From positions 1,469,001 through 1,533,000 of the forward strand of contig NW_024881535.1 in NCBI RefSeq assembly GCF_019059575.1: 64,000 bases of DNA, in the 5' to 3' direction. The first letter of the stretch is position 1. Each line of letters begins with the position of its first letter. The notes beneath the pieces are model-generated. The model worked only from the letters and a program-made list of their open reading frames with translations. It made no database searches and was not told where the DNA came from. Positions 57,508 through 64,000 of this stretch are shown here, in pieces. Source of the stretch: Amphibalanus amphitrite (taxonomy: Eukaryota > Arthropoda > Thecostraca > Balanomorpha > Balanidae). The position numbers and the translations under genes are program-made.

Positions 57508-60500
57508 TATATTATTACTAAACACAAACCGAATAATACACTTGAAGACCATTCCATGTTTGACGAAAGATCTTGAAATTAATACCAAATGTACCTTATT
57601 GCAAAAGCTGTCCATTAGCGTTCCAATTGACCCCTCGCCCTCGTTTAAACTTTCATCTAGCGTCTTCATCAGAGTCGGACACTTCCCTTGTGCTGACCGT
57701 CTTTGTCTGTGTCCCGGCCCCAGCTGGGCGATTTTCCGCGGGCCCCGAGTGACACCGGTATCGGCCCGATCATCGATTTCACATAATATCCTCCTATCGC
57801 CGCCTCCGCCGCCCGCCGATAGCGGCTCTGTCGGCGACGACGCACGTGCGTCGGTGCCGACGCGGCGGGATCGTCGACCGACGGGCGGCGTCGCGGCCGA
57901 CGGGGCCGATCCGGACCGTAACCGACACCGGCCGGCGTCACTCGAAACGGTCCCGAGAGCGGACTGTGTTTGCTCTCCCGCGGGTTCGGGCTTTGTGTGG
58001 TGGGGATGGTGGGAAGGAGAGGAAGATGAGGGATTTGGAACGTGGACAAGGGAGTATGACAAATGGTTGAAGATCATGATAAAATAAAATTGAGATGGTG
58101 AGACTATTCGCGAGATGTAGAGAAGATTCGTGGGGAAAAAAAATGAAACGGAGTGAACCAGCTAAAATGGCTCATCCGATTGATAAGTGTAAATGGACTT
58201 GGGGAAAGCGATCTTTGCTTACAATTTAATAACAATACGCGGATTTAACTAACAGGCGTTTTATAATACAGCTAATTTGATTGTGATGCAAATCTCTCAG
58301 CCCAAGAAGGCTTTTGGCACTTTGACACGGAAGCTAGTGGGATAAGTGCAACACAGATCAAGGTATGGCACCCAAGAGTGGGCCACATCCTTGCACCTTT
58401 GAACCGGAGCCCAGCATTTACCGTTGAATTTCGCGAATTGGTGGGGTCGGCCCGGTGGATGGCGGCGCAGTGAGCAAGGCCAAACGATGGGAGCTCAGTT
58501 TATGGGTGAGAACACCGCAGCCGTCGACGGGACGATTAACCACACGATGGGTTATTGCGGCGCCGCGGATGCGTCGTCAACCTTGTGCACGCGGTCACGA
58601 AGGTTCCACAGTGCGGACGTGCCTGGGTAGCATCCGTTCCACGTCATGGACGTGCCTGCACTTGCGTCCGTGATTAGCGCGGCAATGTCGTGAATCGTGA
58701 CCGTGCGACTCTGCATTGTGTTTTCTACGTGCTGGTGGCGTGTGCTTGGCCTGTGAATGTGACCTGGCGATGCATTGTGCTTGTTTCGTAACCGTGCTGT
58801 GCGGAGGTCACCCTGTGTCCACAGCTGCCGTGCTGTCCTCATCACTCTGTCAGCCTTGCTAGGTCACCTGCGTCACACAAATAAAGCCGTGCTATATCTG
58901 TCGTCATTGTAAACCGCTCGATACCATCTCCCGAGCCGTACATACACCAGCGTAGATAGTGTACATGTCCTTCACCCCAGTCCTATCGTCGCCAATGTCT
59001 CCGGTAGCAACCCGCACCGTTTGGGCAGATCAGAGTGGCAGAAAACCCCGACCACGTTCTTCGTCCATGCTGTCGTGCATGTCCGCAGTTCATCATGAGA
59101 CGGACGGGCTTCTCTTCTCCGCATACGAAGCAGGCGAAAGGGGCGCAGGCCGGGAGGGGTGCTGGCCTCAGCGGGCCTACAATGATGCCATATGAGGGTC
59201 ATCGAGCACGGCCGTGGTTCGGACACGAATGGAACCGAGGTGAAAGCCTCGTGACCCGATGCCAGGGGTATGGTTAACCTAATTTGGACCATTAGTACGG
59301 TGCTCGGTAAGCTCATGTCACCCTAGAATTGGTATAATCTTCTAGCTTGCATTAGCCAAGATGAACTGCAGCATCCATTCGCTTTACATGACTGCTCTGA
59401 TTTATGTTTTGTGATTTACCTATCGGTGGCAGTACATGCATCATACCTGTGTTCCTTTTGTGTTGCATCCTCACCACTTTTTGTGTGAGCGCACCCCTGT
59501 TGTCCGTGGGCGTTTTCCATTTCATCTGGGGCCATCCTGGTGCGTGTGCGCGCGTATCAGCGTCCACCAGCTGCGCTCACCGGTACCGTTACGATCGCGG
59601 ACATCTGGCGTCCACATATCATCGTCCCGGACGGGCCCAAATAACGTAGTCGTTAGGTGGGGAGGGCGCGTTTTTTATTGGCGTCTGCCTCCAGGAACGC
59701 CGCTTTAATGGAATCCGCCAGACGGATAAATTCTGGCTCTGCGGGAAGGGGTGTCGTGCGACGGGCGATCGCACCGACCTGGGACGGCGCGCGATGGGGG
59801 TTCATTGTTTGGTGGCGCGCCACGCAGTCTGGGGACTGCCATTTGGGGCGGGTGGGAGACTGGGCTCAGGGATTGGCTGGCGGAGTCCTTGGAATAGTTT
59901 TGAACTGATCTTTGGTAGTGTGGTTAGATATTTCAAGGTTTGAATTCTTGGCTTTTATCTTATAAGGAGTCATTGTTTCGCAGCATAGCTGTGGAGGTCA
60001 ATCTCTACGCACAGTGGATACACGTGCTGAATCTCCTCTCGACCCAGTCCCCTTCCACTCGAACGTCACGCAGAAGGCAGATGATGAGATGAACCAACCT
60101 CTCTCGACCGCACTCGAACCTTTGCACCCTCTCATCTCGATTCTCAAGATCTTACTGCACGAAGCGACCTCCTCCTCCCCTCTCCTTCTCTCTCCATCCC
60201 GATTCCTAGTGTCACGTCCCACGTCTCGAAATCCCCGCTCCCAGCCTTGAAGCCACGCCGCGTGCAATACTCTTGACCCGTTTTCGAGCCGACCGCTGGC
60301 TTACCCAGCCATTAATTGCCTCTGCATCGGGACCGGTAATGAAGAGGCGCAAGTGGCTGCACGTGACCGGCGTGAGATGATGCGCTTCTCTGCATCGCTC
60401 GGCCACGTTGATGGCTTGCCTGTTGCGGTCCGGCGACCTCTCAAGGACGTGCGGAGGTTAGGAGGTGTGGAGTCAGACGTGGTTGAATAACGTCCGTGGC

Positions 60501-62690
60501 GTGACGTGTTCTGCGGACACTGGACTGTCTGGAAGGAGAGTGGGTTTGACCGTGGTGCTGAGGGCACTTGTCGGGTTCGGTGGGTATTCGCTGGTCACTC
60601 GGAGGCCACTCTATCGGCTCCCATGGCCACTCGATGCGGACGATGGCGATTGACGCTATTCTGAGAGGCCGGCTGGATAGCCCTGATTGGCCTGCAAGAT
60701 GGATCGAAGCCACATGAGAACTACGCCAATAATGCTGTTCTATTCGCGACCCGAAAACACTTGAGACGGCAAATAATGACGCTCAATCGCAAAGGCAATC
60801 TCATCCTTTCTTGATGTTCTCAATTACCCAACACGATTGGCGTTGACCTTCGATTGAAGCTGACCCGGAGGTCGTAGCTGACGAAGCCCAGAGTGGCTAC
60901 GCCCGTTCGGTCTAACGGAGAGGCCTGGGGGAGTCATTTGGCCGACGTGTCGGAATACATATGCCAGGCGTCCTGTCCAAGCTGAATTGAGTAGCCCCAG
61001 GTGGCGGTGGAAAGCCCTCCCACATACTGAAGCCTGGTTTTCTCAGCTGTCTCACACTGAGCTATGTAGATATCGGTACTCACTTTCCCAACGCACCTCC
61101 ATGGACATTGTCCACCGCCTTGCCTATCGTCCCCTACATCTGGAATTACCTGTCAGCGGAATTGGTTTGGTATGGACTTGTGCGACGTGTACCGAGGGGA
61201 GCCTCGCTGCTTTCCGGAAGTGTCAGCCGCAGCTGTTGACGTGCATGGGGAGCCAAGTGAGCTGTCAGAGACAGAGAGTCGTGGGCGCATTCGGTATTGA
61301 CGGCGATGGGGAGGAACGCAGAGGCCGTGGTCGCCGTGGGCGAACTTGTCGACACGCAGTCCGCTATTGCTACGTCACTAGAACGTGTGTCGTAAATCGG
61401 GGCTACAAGGTATGCGGCTTATTATTGGTATGATGAATGGGATGTACTTGCCTGAATGTAGTGGTAATTTAGAATCTCGTTTCCTTTTTATCCATTCATG
61501 TGCGGTGGTCTTTGAATGGGACGATGCAATTATGCTAACCAAGGTGAACAAACCTTTCTCCTTCAGTGATTTCTAGCTTCCCTTTCATTCATTCTAAGCA
61601 GTTACGACAGCGGCAATTTTCCATTGAAATGACCATTCTCTGTTCAAATGAGGACACGTAGCAAACACATCTGTTGCGCCGTTTTACAATCTGCAAAATG
61701 TTTTACTTGTATCCATCACGCCGTCCGGTGCAACTGCTCCCACGGCTCTCCATTCCAACTCGCCTCCTCTGGGCAGTGGGTCATTGTACTCACACGGGGC
61801 GACGTCTTTGTTCTTGGCTGTTCGCCCGTTCAGTTTCCTTAGTTTCGGATCTGCAATCGGGTCCAATCCTTCGATGTTTGTATTTGGCTGAAAAAAGACG
61901 TGTCGGCATGTTGACATGATAACAGCTGAAAGGTTCGCCTAGCAGTATATCTAAACATTTTCTTTTCTGAATCGCTCTTTGGCTGCACGGCTCCAGGGCT
62001 CAGGAGATAACTCGCCTCCGACCAGTGGAACTGGACACCACCATTTCACTCAGCGGCCGCCCGAACTGCAATCTCGGGTCTCCATGGCTGCCCCCATATA
62101 CGAAAATGATGGCCGCCATTTTCGGCCGCTGGCGCGTGCATTTTTCAGCAGGCCACCTCCGCCGGGAAGATTGCTGACCGCAGCGAATGTCCAGCGACCG
62201 GGCGGCGCGGCTAGGCGGTCCTCTGCTCCGCTGGCCTCCTCCCGCTGGCGACAAGAACCGATAGAGCACTAATGGAGCTACTCCCTCTCCGCCCCCGCCC
62301 ATCGCTCGGCCGTGCATCTCTCAGCAGCGGGGCGGCGAAACAAAGGCCCGAAAGGCGACTGGCTCGCGTCGCTCGCGAGGCTGGCGTCGCTGGCGTCGTG
62401 TCGCGTCGCTTTTGTCCACAGTCGATGATGGACGACTCGGCGGAAGTTGTCCGCCCACTTTTTGTCTCGTGCAGTGTGTTGACTGTGTGTCTCGGCTCCT
62501 CGTCTGCAGCTGCTCCCGCCAGACCTGGTCGACCTGGGACACGTTTCTCACCAGCCCGCTCGCCGGTCGTTTGGTGGTTAATTGCCGTGTCGGAGTGGTG
62601 TTTCTAAGGGTGGTTCGTCACCCCTGCACACTGGTCGGAAACGCTCCAGCGAGAGGCCAGCGGCCTTTCCGCAAAAGTTTTTTGCTTGTT
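57508..62690. other. Unannotated sequence
   Basis: No gene recognised. The 198-codon frame at 57491-58087 is overlapped by antisense frames of similar length and looks like a product of GC-rich composition. The frame at 60987-61433 (148 codons) also lacks any domain. GC-rich block at 57720-57970. Confidence 0.45.
61980..62600. promoter_or_regulatory. CpG-rich block with YY1-like GCCGCCATTTT
   Basis: CpG is dense from about 62040 to 62420 (gctcgcgtcgctcgcgaggc). GATGGCCGCCATTTTCGG at 62110-62127 contains the GCCGCCAT core bound by YY1/Pho-type factors near many housekeeping starts. No TATA box, splice donor or conserved first exon could be paired with it. Confidence 0.25.
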
Positions 62691-62699
62691 ATTCCACAA

Positions 62700-63468
62700 C
62701 TAGTGAAACAAACTTCATAAAACTTTGCATACCTTCTCTGTCATATGTAAGCTATCATTTGGATGTCAAGCACTAAATATATGACGTGAATCTGTTAAGT
62801 TATGACGTCATAATTGAGTATAATACAGGATCTAGCACCACTTTAAGTCAACAAGGGAAATTGGGAGCTGCTATTCGGGCACCGGGAATGGTTTCATGCA
62901 CTCCTTGCAAGGTCCAGTGCTTCACTTTAGCATTGTTGACTTTGCGTGACGCCATTTATGACGTCACTAAGGCCATATAAGTTTTTCGTCAATAACTCCT
63001 GATCAGATGGAGCTAGAGAGTCGGGAAAGCCACCATTGGACTCAGGAAGACCTGCCGAATCGAATGATATGCGATATGACCTCCTTCAACCATTTTCGTG
63101 ACCTGAGGGGCTCCGACCTGACCTTGACCCGAGGTTAACACCTTAAGTTGACTTCACCCGAACACCAAGTATAGCATTCGACGCGCCTGAGCTAGGCAAA
63201 CACGATGATGCCAAAATCGCGGCAGTGCGGCCATTTTTGGCAAAGTAATTAACCTAAAACCGAGCCCGTGCCTTGTGGCACTTACCTGACCTAAGAGGTC
63301 ACTGGCTGACCTAAGACCTTAAAATCGGGTAGTACCTAATTGTTGCGTCTTATAACGGCACACAAGCTCTTTTTTCCGCGAGGCTCTAGCTCAATTAGAG
63401 GCGAAACGGCGAGGGAGTTGTACCAACCCTCCGCGGTCAATATAGAAAACCAATCGGTCCGGCCAGGG
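62700..63468 (-). mobile_element. Second copy of TTAA-type repeat Y (5'-end copy)
   Basis: On the minus strand it starts CCCTGGCCGG next to TTAA (63469-63472) and follows the same order of landmarks as 28815-29800: ttggttttctatat, gagctagagcctcgcggaaa, cccgattttaaggtc, caggcgcgtcgaatg, attcgattcggcaggtcttc, ttgcaaggagtgcatg. By eye the two are about 75-80% identical. Similarity fades near 62700, so the far terminus is missing. It carries perfect TGACGTCA at 62803 and 62959. Confidence 0.85.
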
Positions 63469-63472
63469 TTAA

Positions 63473-64000
63473 ATACCGGAATTGTGATCTAATGTAAAAA
63501 GACGGCCCAAGGTAACCCGGCGTCAGTGACAGGTGTCCTATATTTGCAGCGTCTTATATTCACGAAGGTTTCAATTTCCACTTTCTTCAGCCGAGTGATG
63601 GTTGTCAATAGCAAGGCTCTCTAAATGCAAGCCGTAATCGCCACGCAATATGTGGAAGGCTTTTGATGTCAATACATACATAAATGCATACATAAAACGC
63701 GCTTTTCACAAAATTCATAAGCTCAAACGCATCTGTTTTTAATGACCAGTCAACTACGCATGGATGCGTGCAGGCCACACAGGTCAGCGTAAGCAGGGCG
63801 CGACGGCCGAGCCGAAACTGGGGCGAGGCGGGCGGTAGTTGGGTAGAAAGAGCGGCTCCTGCAAATTTTGCGCAAATATGCGCAGTTAGCTTTTATGTTG
63901 CCCTGGTGTAAATTTAAATCCTGATTCATCTCACAAAAAATCAGAGTGGTACTAGATGGGACTACCTGTTGTTTCCTTACCTAAACTTTGCAGTTATATT
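63473..64000. other. Unannotated window end
   Basis: I see nothing recognisable. A short acatacataaatgcatacata repeat lies near 63673-63698. Confidence 0.5.

Noticed and set aside
57491-58087. 198-codon frame
   Set aside because: Antisense frames of 126-204 codons cover the same bases, no domain is visible, and the region is GC-rich with few stops. It begins inside the terminus of an inverted-repeat element.

Overview
This window looks like non-coding genomic DNA from an invertebrate animal. The evidence is long dinucleotide microsatellites, abundant AT/GC-mosaic intergenic sequence, consensus eukaryotic splice signals, and a dense set of eukaryotic transposons: Tc1/mariner, hAT, piggyBac-like and Harbinger-like MITEs, plus one LTR retrotransposon. 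CpG is plentiful and GC is near one half. A crustacean or other arthropod, for example a barnacle, is a reasonable guess, but nothing in the sequence fixes it. There is no bacterial-style gene packing. Almost every short open frame fails as a gene.

Layout. 1-8 kb: unremarkable sequence, a rearranged mariner-type foldback element (4284-5287) and a degenerate 10-bp minisatellite (5.5-5.8 kb). 8-20 kb: a 250-bp MITE, two long CT microsatellites (8.8 and 18.9 kb), two 211-bp MITEs side by side in opposite orientation (9531-9954), a perfect 86-bp palindrome (11813-11898), a 260-bp hairpin (14951-15210) and a TA-flanked element with repeated terminal motifs (15612-16508). 19.4-22.5 kb: a 3-kb TIR element carrying five 128-bp repeats, each centred on a double E-box palindrome. 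25-35 kb: a transposon cluster, made of a Harbinger-like MITE, a non-autonomous piggyBac-like element with TTAA duplications, a 606-bp hairpin split at its centre by a TTAA-type repeat, and two hAT-type elements with clean 8-bp duplications. 35-47 kb: the most gene-like stretch. It has few transposons, is locally CpG-rich, and holds two phase-compatible candidate exons (35556-35580 with a perfect donor; 43187-43326 with a strong acceptor). 47.1-53.7 kb: a TIR element whose interior is a 71-bp array loaded with AGGTCA direct repeats, itself split by a very young LTR retrotransposon (48641-53141; identical 213-bp LTRs, 5-bp duplication, pol intact and gag with about one break). 53.7-64 kb: minisatellite, CA repeat, a 1.2-kb inverted-repeat element, a CpG-rich block and a second copy of the TTAA-type AGGTCA-rich repeat (62.7-63.47 kb).

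The only sizeable protein that can be named is the retrotransposon Pol. The strongest unexplained signals are regulatory-looking: about twenty perfect TGACGTCA sites where about one is expected by chance, an AGGTCA DR3 array, and a double-E-box array, several of them carried on mobile elements.
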